A stretch of DNA of 64,000 nt, from NCBI RefSeq assembly GCF_000526935.1, contig NZ_JAHA01000003.1, forward strand, positions 310,001 to 374,000, in the 5' to 3' direction. This document shows, one piece after another, positions 36,516-46,042 of the stretch. Made by a program: the position numbers and the translations under genes. The notes beneath the pieces were generated by a model. That model had not been told where the DNA came from. It searched no databases and saw nothing but the letters and a program-made list of their open reading frames with translations. This DNA is from Butyrivibrio sp. FCS014 (GTDB lineage: Bacteria; Bacillota; Clostridia; Lachnospirales; Lachnospiraceae). Each line of letters opens with the position of its first letter. The first letter of the stretch is position 1.

Positions 36516-36553
36516 ATAGCCTCGCAGCTAATTACAGCGGCGAGGCTATTTTT
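36516..36553 (+). terminator. Terminator after the DegV gene
   Basis: 10-bp perfect stem ATAGCCTCGC / GCGAGGCTAT with a 14-base loop, followed by TTTT. Confidence 0.9.
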
Positions 36554-36554
36554 A

Positions 36555-36563
36555 TGATATAAT
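36555..36563 (+). promoter_or_regulatory. Extended -10 promoter before the MORN protein gene
   Basis: TGATATAAT directly after the preceding terminator; the start codon is 26 bases downstream. The -35 position falls inside the terminator stem. Confidence 0.55.
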
Positions 36564-36588
36564 TATGAGGATTTGTTGGAGGAGAATT

Positions 36589-37641
36589 ATGGAAAGACAG
36601 GAAAAGATAAAAATAGCGATCACAGCAGGAATAGCTGCGGTCATTCTTTTGATATTGGTACTGGTTCTGGCTCTTTCAGGCAGAAAGAACAATGATGAGG
36701 ACAAACTTGCCGAAAACATTGCAGGCTACGCCGAAAGCGGAGCAGAAGACCAGGGAAAAGAAACAGATCCCTTAGTTAAGTCATCTGCAGAAGCATCAAC
36801 CGAAGGATCCACCGAAGGTACTGCAGGTTCCTCGGAAAGCAATGACTCTTCAGTGGCTGCTACCCTTGAACCCGTATCCGAATATCTCGATGTGGCTAAG
36901 AATTCCGTTTCAGGAAACAGTTTCTATGCCACAAATCACGCTGTACTTAGAAACATATACAATGGCGTGCAGTATGACGTCTATGAACAGCTCAAGGAAC
37001 TGTCAGGTTACTGGTCTGAAGGCAATATGGAGGCAGTAAGAGACCTTGTTCATTTGGAGCGCTTTGAGGCCATGACCTACTCACTGGAAGGAGGCAACAG
37101 TTTCTATTACTATGGTGAAATGGACAGTGAGAGCCTTCCCAACGGAACAGGTCTGGCAGTTTATGCCAATGATCAATATTATTACGGACAGTGGGTTAAC
37201 GGTAAGAGGAGCGGAGACGGAACCTGGTTTTCCTTCTATCCAAGCTACAGCAGCTATGTTGTTACCGAGCACATGTACACCGGACAATGGGCAGATGATA
37301 AGCCAAACGGTAAAGGTCAGGAGCATTATGACTATAATCCTGAGCATATGAACACTGCAGATATTTATCTTCAGAACATCATCGGTGTATTTACAGACGG
37401 TATGTACAACGGCTCGATGTACGTCATCACTGTTGATAATGCCGGTAATACTACTGAGTGGGACGGCATCTGCAGCAGAGGCAAATGGGAGGCAGTAAGG
37501 AACGCCAGCCTCGACAAGAAAGGCAAGATACCTGTTCTTTCCGCAAGACTGAACAAGGACAATCATATATACATGACTGAGGAAGGTGCCACAGGCAACG
37601 GCGTATCCAACCTCATTTTCGGCGGAAGCAAAAGAGACTGA
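36589..37641 (+). CDS. Membrane-anchored MORN-repeat protein
   Basis: 350 residues from the ATG at 36589, preceded by GGAGGAG; the longer frame from 36565 lacks a site. A membrane helix at about 11-32 is followed by a Ser/Thr/Glu-rich spacer (50-95) and then MORN-like beta hairpins ('GTGLAVYANDQYYYGQWVNGKRSGDGTW', abbreviated by position about 176-203; 'MYTGQWADDKPNGKGQEHY' at about 217-235). MORN repeats often bind lipid or form scaffolds; no enzymatic motif is seen. It starts a transcript that runs on into rlmH, 15 bases away. Confidence 0.75.
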   Translation: MERQEKIKIAITAGIAAVILLILVLVLALSGRKNNDEDKLAENIAGYAESGAEDQGKETDPLVKSSAEASTEGSTEGTAGSSESNDSSVAATLEPVSEYLDVAKNSVSGNSFYATNHAVLRNIYNGVQYDVYEQLKELSGYWSEGNMEAVRDLVHLERFEAMTYSLEGGNSFYYYGEMDSESLPNGTGLAVYANDQYYYGQWVNGKRSGDGTWFSFYPSYSSYVVTEHMYTGQWADDKPNGKGQEHYDYNPEHMNTADIYLQNIIGVFTDGMYNGSMYVITVDNAGNTTEWDGICSRGKWEAVRNASLDKKGKIPVLSARLNKDNHIYMTEEGATGNGVSNLIFGGSKRD

Positions 37642-37656
37642 TATAGGAGCATACAA

Positions 37657-38139
37657 GTGACCAGGATCAGCATTGTCTGTGTGGGCAAGATCAAAGAAAA
37701 ATACTGGAATGATGCCATAGCAGAGTATTCCAAGAGACTCTCCAGATACTGTAAGCTGGAGATAATTGAAGTGGTGGATGAGAAAACTCCCGATAACGCT
37801 TCAGAGGCTCTTGAGGATCAGATCAAGAAGAAGGAAGCCGACAGGATTCTGAAATACATCGAGGATGGAGCGGCGGTCTGTGCTCTTGCCATAGAGGGCA
37901 AAAGATATACCTCTGAAGGTTTTTCTGAATTTATTGAGAATCTTGGTGTTCAGGGTGCAAGCCATATTCAGTTTGTCATCGGCGGCTCTTTGGGACTTCA
38001 TGAATCAGTTATGAAAAAAGCGCAGTACAAGATCAGTTTTTCGGATATGACATTCCCTCATCAGATGATGAGAGTCATTTTGCTGGAACAGATCTACAGG
38101 GGATACCGTATAATGACCGGTGAGCCTTATCATAAATAA
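37657..38139 (+). CDS. rlmH: 23S rRNA (pseudouridine1915-N3)-methyltransferase
   Basis: 160 residues with a GTG start and AGGAG upstream. The SPOUT fold signatures are 'ISIVCVGKIKEKYW', 'CALAIEGKRYTSEGF', 'FVIGGSLGLHESV' and the C-terminal 'HQMMRVILLEQIYRGYRI' with final 'YHK', which binds SAM and the ribosome. It methylates Psi1915 of helix 69. phoH follows 15 bases downstream. Confidence 0.97.
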   Translation: MTRISIVCVGKIKEKYWNDAIAEYSKRLSRYCKLEIIEVVDEKTPDNASEALEDQIKKKEADRILKYIEDGAAVCALAIEGKRYTSEGFSEFIENLGVQGASHIQFVIGGSLGLHESVMKKAQYKISFSDMTFPHQMMRVILLEQIYRGYRIMTGEPYHK

Positions 38140-38154
38140 AACGGGGATTATTGA

Positions 38155-39210
38155 ATGAGTGAGATAACAGAACTTACGCTATCTCTGTCGGCCGAGGACC
38201 AGAAGAATATTTTCGGCGGCAACGACAGTTATATCCGCAAGATTGAAAAAAGTTTTAGGGTAGAGATAATCGACAGAAACGGACAGCTGCATATCATCGG
38301 AAGCAGGGAAGATGCGGATAATGCTGCAGGTATATTAAGAGAACTGGTTCAGCTTTCAAGACGGGGGTCAGCAATAGAGGAACAGAACGTGGATTATGCC
38401 ATTTTCCTGAAGAAGGAGAATGGTGAGAAGCCCGCTGTAAAAAGGGAGAAGGAAAACGACAACGTACTTGTTGATATTGACAGGGATGTGATCTGCCATA
38501 CCATTTCCGGAAAGCCCATCAAGCCCAAGACCCTTGGGCAAAAGAAATATATAGACGCCATACGTAACAACATGATCGTATTTGGTCTGGGACCTGCGGG
38601 AACCGGTAAGACATATCTTGCCATGGCTATGGCAATAACCGCTTTTCAACGGGAAGAGGTCAGCAGGATCATTTTAACAAGGCCCGCCATTGAAGCCGGA
38701 GAGAAGCTTGGCTTTTTGCCGGGCGACCTTCAGAGCAAGGTTGATCCGTATTTGAGGCCTCTCTATGATGCCCTTTATCAGATCATGGGAACCGAGAACT
38801 TCATCAAGAATATGGAAAAAGGGCTTATAGAGGTTGCGCCCCTTGCATACATGAGGGGAAGAACCCTTGATAATGCCTTTATCATTCTGGATGAGGCTCA
38901 GAATACAACTCCCGCTCAGATGAAGATGTTTTTGACCAGAGTAGGATTCGGTTCCAAGGTTATCATCACAGGTGACGCCACCCAGAAGGACCTTGCTCCC
39001 GATGTAAAATCAGGACTTGATGTTGCGAAGGCAGTACTCAAGGACATTGATGAGATTCAGTTTATCAATCTTACCAGTGCGGATGTTGTAAGACATCCTC
39101 TGGTTCAGAAGATCGTTAAGGCTTATGAGGACTTTGAGAAGAAGTCTGTTAATAAGCAGAATAGAAAATCCATACAAAAACTGGAGAGACGTTCCGGAAA
39201 TGGAAAATGA
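38155..39210 (+). CDS. phoH: PhoH family ATPase
   Basis: 351 residues. An N-terminal KH-like domain (about 20-75) precedes the P-loop domain, with Walker A 'GPAGTGKT' (146-153), 'RPAIEAGEKLGFLPGDL', Walker B 'AFIILDEAQN' and 'ITGDATQKDL'. PhoH proteins are cytoplasmic ATPases with proposed RNA-related function. The phoH - pgpH-like - ybeY order is a conserved Firmicute arrangement. Its stop overlaps the next gene by 11 bases. Confidence 0.95.
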   Translation: MSEITELTLSLSAEDQKNIFGGNDSYIRKIEKSFRVEIIDRNGQLHIIGSREDADNAAGILRELVQLSRRGSAIEEQNVDYAIFLKKENGEKPAVKREKENDNVLVDIDRDVICHTISGKPIKPKTLGQKKYIDAIRNNMIVFGLGPAGTGKTYLAMAMAITAFQREEVSRIILTRPAIEAGEKLGFLPGDLQSKVDPYLRPLYDALYQIMGTENFIKNMEKGLIEVAPLAYMRGRTLDNAFIILDEAQNTTPAQMKMFLTRVGFGSKVIITGDATQKDLAPDVKSGLDVAKAVLKDIDEIQFINLTSADVVRHPLVQKIVKAYEDFEKKSVNKQNRKSIQKLERRSGNGK

Positions 39211-40411
39211 AAAATCTTCCCTGGGGAAAGTTAAAATATTATATGGTGTGATGTTTGTGTTCACCGGGCTGATGGTTTTCGGAATGTCTTTTGCCATGGG
39301 GAAAAGCTACGAGGCTATCCTCAGAAATACCATTGTATCCCTTGTGATTGCGGGCACTGTTATTTTCATGCTGCTGGATGCCATATCCAGAGGCAGGGAG
39401 GCTATGTCCTACGATAACTTTTACAGGAAGAACAGATTTGGCGTGGTCTTCATGATCATGGTGATCCTGTCATGTCTCTTTTCCCTGGTTCCCAACGCCT
39501 TCTGGCCCTATATGTCACTGTTCGTTATCCTGGCATTGTTCTCCAATACGGAGATAGGGCTTGCTTCAGGGATTGGATTTGTGATCATCACGGTGATGCT
39601 TGAGGAAAACGGCGATGCGGGAGAACTGTTCATGTATGTCGTTGCCGGTATTGTGGCGGTGGCTCTTTTCAGGGATCTGAAGGAAAATACCTCCATCGGA
39701 CTTCCGGTGTTCATATCTCTTTTGATGCAGGCGGTCCTTCTTATGGCATTTAATGTGCTGTTCCAGAACAGGACTTTTTCCATCAATATCCTGATCCTGC
39801 CGGTTCTGAACCTGATGCTGAATCTCATAATACTTCTGGTATTCTTAAATATTTTTGGAGTTTACGTTATTCGAAAATCCAACGATGTTTACATGGATAT
39901 CAACGATGCCGAGTATCCGCTGCTTGTAAGTCTTAAGGAAAAAGACAAGGATGAGTACTTCAGGGCAATCCATACCGCGTACCTTGCTGAGCGAATAGCC
40001 ATGGGACTTGGCTATAATGCCAGGGCTATCAAGACCTGCTCCTATTATCACAGGATAGGAATTCTGGATGGCGGTCTCAAGTGGGCAGATATGGAGCATT
40101 ACTATCTGGAGAACAATTTCCCGGAGGAAGCCGTGGAGTTCCTTCATGAATATCTTGAACCCGTAAAGGGTAAAGCCAAGAGCAGAGAGGCTCTTGCGGT
40201 TCAGCTTTCCGAGACGGTTATTGCCTCAATAATGTATCTGGTTCGCCAGAACAAAGAGGTGAAGATAGATTACGACAAGCTCATTGACGATCTGTTCGAC
40301 AAGAAAGAAAAAGAAGGAGAGCTGAAAAACTACGGCGTAACCTTCTACGAATACGATCAGATGAGAAAGATTCTTAAGAAAGAGAAACTGTATTATGACT
40401 TTTTACGTTGA
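39200..40411 (+). CDS. Degenerate, shortened PgpH-like 7TM-HD protein
   Basis: 403 residues from the ATG at 39200, which has GGAGAG upstream and overlaps phoH by 11 bases. It has about seven membrane helices (15-225), then a cytoplasmic helical domain lined up with the HD domain of PgpH (YqfF), the c-di-AMP phosphodiesterase normally encoded at this spot. It is much shorter than PgpH (about 700 residues): the extracellular 7TMR-HDED region is missing. The HD motif reads His284-Arg285 ('YYHRIG') where PgpH has His-Asp; an upstream His258 ('RAIHTAYLAE') is kept. It therefore probably lacks phosphodiesterase activity but may still bind ligand or partners. Confidence 0.75.
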   Translation: MENEKSSLGKVKILYGVMFVFTGLMVFGMSFAMGKSYEAILRNTIVSLVIAGTVIFMLLDAISRGREAMSYDNFYRKNRFGVVFMIMVILSCLFSLVPNAFWPYMSLFVILALFSNTEIGLASGIGFVIITVMLEENGDAGELFMYVVAGIVAVALFRDLKENTSIGLPVFISLLMQAVLLMAFNVLFQNRTFSINILILPVLNLMLNLIILLVFLNIFGVYVIRKSNDVYMDINDAEYPLLVSLKEKDKDEYFRAIHTAYLAERIAMGLGYNARAIKTCSYYHRIGILDGGLKWADMEHYYLENNFPEEAVEFLHEYLEPVKGKAKSREALAVQLSETVIASIMYLVRQNKEVKIDYDKLIDDLFDKKEKEGELKNYGVTFYEYDQMRKILKKEKLYYDFLR

Positions 40412-40898
40412 GAATGAAGTTGATGCCGAATTTGATTTTGATATAGAAGAGCTCTGCAAGCTTGTGGGTGATGAGGTCATGAGGTCCGAGGGATGCAAGG
40501 AGGACCTTGAAGTGTCGCTTATCATAACCGATGATGAGGGGATAAGGCAGATGAACAGTGAATTCCGTCAGATAGATAAGCCTACTGACGTATTGTCTTT
40601 TCCCAATGTAAGCTATGAGACTCCTGGAGACTTTACCGTTATGGAAGGGGCTCAGAGAGTGGATCTTTTAGATCCCGACACAGACAAGATCATGTTTGGT
40701 GATATAGTTATAAATGAGAACCGTGTAAGAAGCCAGGCTTTGGAATACGGACACAGCGAAAAGAGGGAATTCGCGTTTCTTCTGGCTCACAGCCTTTTGC
40801 ATCTTTGCGGATATGACCACATGGAGCCGGAGGAGGCAAAGGTCATGGAGGACAAGCAGGAGGGCATCTTAAATACACTGGGTATAACAAGAGACTGA
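40395..40898 (+). CDS. ybeY: Endoribonuclease YbeY (rRNA maturation)
   Basis: 167 residues. The zinc site is the H3xH5xH motif in 'HSLLHLCGYDH', preceded by 'FGDIVIN' and 'DKPTDVLSFP', all typical. YbeY acts in 16S rRNA 3' maturation and ribosome quality control, in keeping with RNase R and tmRNA elsewhere in the window. The start overlaps the preceding gene by 17 bases, so translation is coupled. Confidence 0.96.
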   Translation: MTFYVENEVDAEFDFDIEELCKLVGDEVMRSEGCKEDLEVSLIITDDEGIRQMNSEFRQIDKPTDVLSFPNVSYETPGDFTVMEGAQRVDLLDPDTDKIMFGDIVINENRVRSQALEYGHSEKREFAFLLAHSLLHLCGYDHMEPEEAKVMEDKQEGILNTLGITRD

Positions 40899-40938
40899 AT
40901 TTTGTTTGGGGAATATATAAAATGGGGAGAACGTCGAA

Positions 40939-42579
40939 ATGAAGACGTATACAGAAAGTAACAGGATAAGGCCGCATATTCTTACGGCTTCCGTATACTG
41001 GGCAATCGCATTGCTGATGGCCTTTTGCATTATCGCACACAGGATCTACGGAGAAAAAGGCTCCTATTTTACAGCGGGGGCATTTGGATTCTTTGGATTT
41101 TTCTATACAGGACTGGTACTTGCCTGCCAGAAGGCAGTTTATATCATGGTAAGGCTAAGAGCCAGAAGATCGCAGTATCTCAATGCCGAGACCAATATGC
41201 ACAGGTCCCTGAATATCTTTGGCGCAGCTGGAGTTATTCTGGGAATTCTGCTGGCGGCACTAAGCTACAGGATTGCGGGATTTCTTTTCCATGGGGAAAG
41301 AGGCTTCTTCCAGCTGATAATTGTTGCGGTATGCGGCGCGCTTATGGGCGTACAGGGAGTTCTTAGAGGATACCTGCAGGGAATAGGATATACGAAGCCT
41401 ATTCTTATCGCAGACCTTCTGGTTGCTCTGGTTTCCGGAATTACCGGAACTGTGGCTACGATATTCCTTTACAGCTACGGACTTAAGGTCAATGACCTGT
41501 TTCATGTGGACGAGTACAGCGCGGTTTATGGATCTGTGGGAGTTATGCTGGGGCTTCTGGCCGGAACTCTTACAGGACTTATACAGATTCTGATCAGCTA
41601 TCATATCAGAAAAGCTGAAATAAAGGACGTTGTAAAGAGCGGCGCTCCAAGATACCTTGACAACAAAAATGATGTCATCGCAGGAGTACGGGTTATCCTG
41701 CTTTTATATGTTACTGCCGCTGTGGCACTTATTGTGGATGAGGTATACTTTGTGCTTCATTCGGTGAGGGTCCATCCCGATGGAGATTTCATGTCCAACT
41801 TCGGGAGCTATTTCGGAAGGGGCATTTGCCTTGTGGCTCTCTTTACGGTGCTTTGCTGCATTCCCTTTATCAAATCCTGGAACAGGGTGATGGCAAGGGT
41901 TGAGCGAGATGAGTATGAGGGAGCGAGGGAGAGACTGAAGAAGCTGATCCGTTTCTCGGGAATGCTGGTTATCCCGGTTGGGATATTTATGCTGGCAATC
42001 CCTCAGACTTTGCAGATCACAATCTACGGTAAAAGTAATGAACTGGCCAACACCTTTACAATGGTCAGCGGCGTTCTTGTGATCGTATGCGCTGTTGGAA
42101 TGTTCTTTTCCTGGTTCCTTAATCATATGGGAAGATCGATCCTTATACTTCTCAATGTAGGAGTGGGATGGGGAGTTCACGCCGCAGGACTGTTTGTTTT
42201 TGTTACCCTTCTTGATCTTGGGATTTACGGAATACAGATGGCAACCCTGGTGGCAGTTGTGATATATGACCTTATGTGTACAGTGATCACCTTTAAGATG
42301 CTCAAACTTAAAGTGAGTACGCTGAAGGTGTGGACTACATCGCTGCTTTCTTCTGCAGCTGCAGGGTTTGTGATTTTTCTTTTGAATATGCTTCTGACCA
42401 ATCTCATCGGAGAGGTACTGACGTTTATACTTTGCGTGGTTGTGTTCTTTGTAATATACATGCTGATCATGATCGTGACCGGCGGTATCAGAAAGCATGA
42501 GCTTGGTTCAATTCCGCTTGGTGGTCTGTTTAAGGGCTTTGCCGCTATGGTGCAGCCTTCGAGATTAGATGAGGAGTAA
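40939..42579 (+). CDS. Polysaccharide/lipid flippase of the MOP superfamily (SpoVB/Wzx-like)
   Basis: 546 residues with about 13-14 membrane helices spread along the whole length. The pattern of paired helices, a central charged loop around residues 335-345 and segments such as 'GVLRGYLQGIGYTKP' fits the polysaccharide synthesis branch of the MOP superfamily that includes SpoVB, MurJ and Wzx. It would flip a lipid-linked sugar precursor. The exact substrate (lipid II, teichoic or capsular unit) is not readable. It starts 40 bases after ybeY. Confidence 0.8.
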   Translation: MKTYTESNRIRPHILTASVYWAIALLMAFCIIAHRIYGEKGSYFTAGAFGFFGFFYTGLVLACQKAVYIMVRLRARRSQYLNAETNMHRSLNIFGAAGVILGILLAALSYRIAGFLFHGERGFFQLIIVAVCGALMGVQGVLRGYLQGIGYTKPILIADLLVALVSGITGTVATIFLYSYGLKVNDLFHVDEYSAVYGSVGVMLGLLAGTLTGLIQILISYHIRKAEIKDVVKSGAPRYLDNKNDVIAGVRVILLLYVTAAVALIVDEVYFVLHSVRVHPDGDFMSNFGSYFGRGICLVALFTVLCCIPFIKSWNRVMARVERDEYEGARERLKKLIRFSGMLVIPVGIFMLAIPQTLQITIYGKSNELANTFTMVSGVLVIVCAVGMFFSWFLNHMGRSILILLNVGVGWGVHAAGLFVFVTLLDLGIYGIQMATLVAVVIYDLMCTVITFKMLKLKVSTLKVWTTSLLSSAAAGFVIFLLNMLLTNLIGEVLTFILCVVVFFVIYMLIMIVTGGIRKHELGSIPLGGLFKGFAAMVQPSRLDEE

Positions 42580-43857
42580 ATGGCTAAGAAGATTATAATC
42601 GCTGGCGGAGGCGCTTCGGGTATGTGTGCCGCGATATATGCGGCCCGCAACGGCGCCAACGTCACAATAATTGAAAAGAATAATGTCCTTGGTAAGAAAC
42701 TCTCAATGACGGGAAACGGCAGATGCAACCTGACAAATCTCGACATGAGAGAGGACTGTTTTAATGCTGCTGCAAGAACCAGAATGAAAGACTGGCTTGC
42801 AGCTTTTGGCGCTACAGAGGTAATAAGGTTTTTTGGGTCTCTGGGAGTTGTGGTAAGAAGCGAAGACGGTTATATCTATCCGGCTTCCGGCCAGGCCACC
42901 ACTGTTGTGACTGCGCTTTGCGACGAGATAAGAAGGCTCGGTGTTACGGTTGTTTACGAACAGCAGGTTAAGAGGATTGAAGTGAAGGATGACGGTGCAA
43001 AGGCTGATGGCGACGGATCCGGTGCTGAAACGGGCGCGCGTTATGGCGGACGGTATGTTGTCGTTACCGATAAGGACAGATTTGATGGCGACGCTATTAT
43101 TATGGCTACAGGTTCTTTATCAGGGCCGAAGACCACCATGTCAACAGGGGATGGCTATTACATCTGCAAGCAGCTTGGGATGAGCATCAAGGATACGTAC
43201 CCTGCGCTGGTTGGCTTTAAATGCGATAGAGAAGACGGACTTCCCGCAGCCGGTGTGAGGAGCATGGCCAATGTTTCTTTTTACCTGGGAACAGAGGAAC
43301 TCGCCAGGGAATACGGTGAAGTCCAGATAACGCCTGAGGGGATTTCGGGAATCCCGGTTATGCAGGCCTCAAGGGAAGTGATAAAGCTTGTTTCCGAGAA
43401 AAAGCCTGTTTATGCGGAGGTGGATTTTTTCCCGGACTATGATGATAAGGCGTTTACGGATCTCAAGCAGGATATGATGAGATTTCTTGATACGAGGACT
43501 TTGGAAGAATTTCTTCAGGGCTTTGGAAACAGCAATATAAATGAGCTGGTGTTGTCCCGCATGAAGCTCGGTAAGGGCATGAAGATGAAGAATATTTCGC
43601 CCTCCATGGCAGAGTGTATTCTGGATAGCTATCGAAAGCTCAGGTTCAGGATTGTTGACTGCAATGGCTATCAGGCTTCCCAGGTTACAACAGGTGGTGT
43701 GAGTCTTGGAGATATCGGCGACCGTTTTGCCTATGTGAAAGATGAGGGCATCTATTGTATTGGCGAACTAGTGGATGTTGACGGCAGATGCGGTGGGTAC
43801 AATCTGCAGTGGGCCTTTATGAGCGGCAGCATCGCCGGCACTGCGGCATCAATGTAA
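42580..43857 (+). CDS. NAD(P)/FAD-dependent oxidoreductase, HI0933/YhiN (BaiN-like) family
   Basis: 425 residues. The FAD-binding dinucleotide motif is 'IAGGGASGMCAAIYAA' at 6-21, followed by 'KKLSMTGNGRCNLTN', a hallmark of the HI0933/YhiN family, and the C-terminal 'YNLQWAFMSGSIAG' FAD-closing motif. Substrates of the family are mostly unknown; some members reduce bile-acid intermediates. The ATG follows the previous stop with no gap, so it is co-translated with the flippase gene. Confidence 0.88.
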   Translation: MAKKIIIAGGGASGMCAAIYAARNGANVTIIEKNNVLGKKLSMTGNGRCNLTNLDMREDCFNAAARTRMKDWLAAFGATEVIRFFGSLGVVVRSEDGYIYPASGQATTVVTALCDEIRRLGVTVVYEQQVKRIEVKDDGAKADGDGSGAETGARYGGRYVVVTDKDRFDGDAIIMATGSLSGPKTTMSTGDGYYICKQLGMSIKDTYPALVGFKCDREDGLPAAGVRSMANVSFYLGTEELAREYGEVQITPEGISGIPVMQASREVIKLVSEKKPVYAEVDFFPDYDDKAFTDLKQDMMRFLDTRTLEEFLQGFGNSNINELVLSRMKLGKGMKMKNISPSMAECILDSYRKLRFRIVDCNGYQASQVTTGGVSLGDIGDRFAYVKDEGIYCIGELVDVDGRCGGYNLQWAFMSGSIAGTAASM

Positions 43858-43914
43858 GAAATGAAGATGCGTGTCTCACCTATAGGTAGTACCTTACAAA
43901 GAACAGGATATTAT

Positions 43915-45660
43915 ATGATAAGAATCAACCAGATTAAGATTCCAATTGAAATAAATAATAGATCCCATGATGATTCTGGGATGAAATATAATGAGGCAGC
44001 TGAGGCTAAGCTTTATTACGTACTCAGGAAAAAAGCTGCGAAGATACTGCGCATCGATGCAGGGCAGATTGGAAGTCTTGAGATCGTAAAGCATTCGATT
44101 GATGCCAGGAAAAAGCCTGAGCTTTACGATGTGTATGTGATTGATGTGTCTTTGCGTGGAGCCGAGGGAGGAAAAGAAGCTCAGATCGTTAAAAAGTGCA
44201 GAGACAGGAATGTCTCCGTAGTTGAAGAGAAGAAATACGATTTCAGAGAGAAAGTCGAAAAGCTTGCCGGAAATAGGGACGCCGGTAAATTCGAGACCGG
44301 TAATGCAGCTATCGGCACATCCAAAGCCGGGAAGATTGTAATCGTCGGCGCGGGGCCTGCGGGACTCTTCTGCGGTTATGAACTGGCAAAGCACGGTTAT
44401 AAGCCCATCATTATCGAGCGCGGCGCGGATGTAGATAAGAGAAGCAAGATAGTTGAAAAATTCTGGGAGAGCGGACAGCTGGACCTTAAGACCAATGTGC
44501 AGTTCGGTGAAGGCGGAGCCGGTACGTTCTCTGACGGCAAGCTTAATACCATGGTAAAGGACAAAGAGGGAAGAGGCGCAGAGGCGCTGAAGATCTTTGT
44601 TGAGAATGGTGCGCCGGAGCGCATTAAGTACGAGTCCAAGCCTCATATCGGAACCGACATCCTCAAAAGTGTCGTAAAGAATATCAGAAACGAGATAATA
44701 GATTGCGGAGGACAGGTTCTTTTTGAAACACAGCTGACAGAGCTGGTCACAGACGCAGATGGAAGGATCGCAGCTGTAAAAGCAAATAACGAGTCTGTAA
44801 TAGAATGTGACGCGGCGGTCCTTGCCATAGGCCACAGCGCCCGGGACACCTTTGCGATGCTCAAGGAAAAGCAGGTCGACATGCAGCCAAAGCCCTTTGC
44901 GGTAGGATTTAGAGTTGAGCATCCCCAGAGTCTAATCAATAAGTCCCAGTACGGAGTTGATGCACCGGAGATTCTTCCTGCGGCGCCCTATAAGCTCACC
45001 ACCACTACAGGGGCGGGAAGAGGAGTTTACTCCTTCTGCATGTGCCCCGGAGGATATGTGGTTAACGCATCTTCCGAGGAGGGAAGGCTTTGCGTCAACG
45101 GAATGAGCTACAGTAAAAGAGACGGCAAAAACGCCAACTCAGCCATCATAATAACCGTAGATCCCAAGGACTTTGGCTCCGATGATGTTCTTGCCGGAGT
45201 GGAGTTCCAAAGGAAGCTTGAGAAAAAAGCCTTCGACCTGGCCAAGGGTAAGATCCCCGTTGAGTACTATGGAGATTTCAAGAAGGCATTTGGATCATTG
45301 AATTCAAACCAAGATAGTAGCAGTAATATCGGTGATTCCTTCACGCCTCAAATGAAGGGAGCTTATGAATTTGCAGCTGTCCACGAGATCCTTCCAAACG
45401 ACCTCAACGAAGCCTTTGTTGAAGGAATGGAGAACTTCGGCCGCACCATAAAAGGATATAATGATGATCACGCCCTGGTTTCCGGAGTGGAGAGCAGAAC
45501 CTCTTCTCCTGTAAGGATAAACAGAGGCGACGACGGCCAGTCGTTGAACATTAAGGGACTTTTCCCCTGCGGAGAAGGCGCCGGATACGCAGGCGGAATC
45601 ATGTCTGCGGCAATGGATGGCATCCGCACCGCCGAACTGGTGGCTGCGCAGCTGGGCTAA
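43915..45660 (+). CDS. FAD-dependent dehydrogenase of the COG2509 group
   Basis: 581 residues from the ATG at 43915 ('MIRINQIKIPI' matches the family start; the frame from 43861 adds 18 unrelated residues). The N-terminal about 120 residues resemble the extra alpha/beta domain of COG2509 proteins, followed by the Rossmann motif 'IVGAGPAGLFCGYELA', 'FGEGGAGTFSDGKLNT' and 'GYAGGIMSAAMDGI'. The reaction is unknown. It sits directly after another flavoprotein gene, suggesting a shared redox pathway. Confidence 0.85.
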   Translation: MIRINQIKIPIEINNRSHDDSGMKYNEAAEAKLYYVLRKKAAKILRIDAGQIGSLEIVKHSIDARKKPELYDVYVIDVSLRGAEGGKEAQIVKKCRDRNVSVVEEKKYDFREKVEKLAGNRDAGKFETGNAAIGTSKAGKIVIVGAGPAGLFCGYELAKHGYKPIIIERGADVDKRSKIVEKFWESGQLDLKTNVQFGEGGAGTFSDGKLNTMVKDKEGRGAEALKIFVENGAPERIKYESKPHIGTDILKSVVKNIRNEIIDCGGQVLFETQLTELVTDADGRIAAVKANNESVIECDAAVLAIGHSARDTFAMLKEKQVDMQPKPFAVGFRVEHPQSLINKSQYGVDAPEILPAAPYKLTTTTGAGRGVYSFCMCPGGYVVNASSEEGRLCVNGMSYSKRDGKNANSAIIITVDPKDFGSDDVLAGVEFQRKLEKKAFDLAKGKIPVEYYGDFKKAFGSLNSNQDSSSNIGDSFTPQMKGAYEFAAVHEILPNDLNEAFVEGMENFGRTIKGYNDDHALVSGVESRTSSPVRINRGDDGQSLNIKGLFPCGEGAGYAGGIMSAAMDGIRTAELVAAQLG

Positions 45661-45693
45661 TAGGTTGCTAAAAGATTTGTGGCCTTAAGCCAT

Positions 45694-45723
45694 TTGATCA
45701 GGTAAATATTTAACAGATATACA
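45694..45723 (+). promoter_or_regulatory. Candidate promoter of the clpS-clpA-aat operon
   Basis: TTGATC (45694-45699), 18-base spacer, TATACA (45718-45723). clpS ATG follows 20 bases later with AGGAG in between. Confidence 0.5.
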
Positions 45724-45742
45724 TATACAAGGAGTCCAAACC

Positions 45743-46042
45743 ATGTCTACACAGGACGCGGTAAAAGAAAAATCAAAAAGTAAGATCAAGGAACCAAGGC
45801 AGTACAACGTTGTCATGCACAATGACGATTTCACCACCATGGATTTTGTGGTGGAGGTTCTTGTTGATATTTTCCATAAGGATGAAGTGACGGCACAGGC
45901 CATAATGCTGAACGTTCACAAGAAGGGCAAGGCTGTTGTGGGTAAGTACCCCTACGACATCGCAAACACCAAAGTCAATGCAGCCCTTTCACGGGCCAAG
46001 AGCCAGGGATTTCCCTTCCGCATGACGGTGGAGGAAGCATAA
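45743..46042 (+). CDS. clpS: ATP-dependent Clp protease adaptor ClpS
   Basis: 99 residues. Core motif 'YNVVMHNDDFTTMDFVVEVL' holds the Asn-Asp pair and hydrophobic pocket that binds N-terminal Phe, Leu, Trp or Tyr; 'AIMLNVHKKGKAVVG' follows. A flexible N-terminal stretch of about 25 residues would enter the ClpA pore. It hands N-degron substrates to ClpA, encoded next. AGGAG precedes the ATG. Its last 42 bases are followed by a diverged second copy. Confidence 0.95.
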   Translation: MSTQDAVKEKSKSKIKEPRQYNVVMHNDDFTTMDFVVEVLVDIFHKDEVTAQAIMLNVHKKGKAVVGKYPYDIANTKVNAALSRAKSQGFPFRMTVEEA

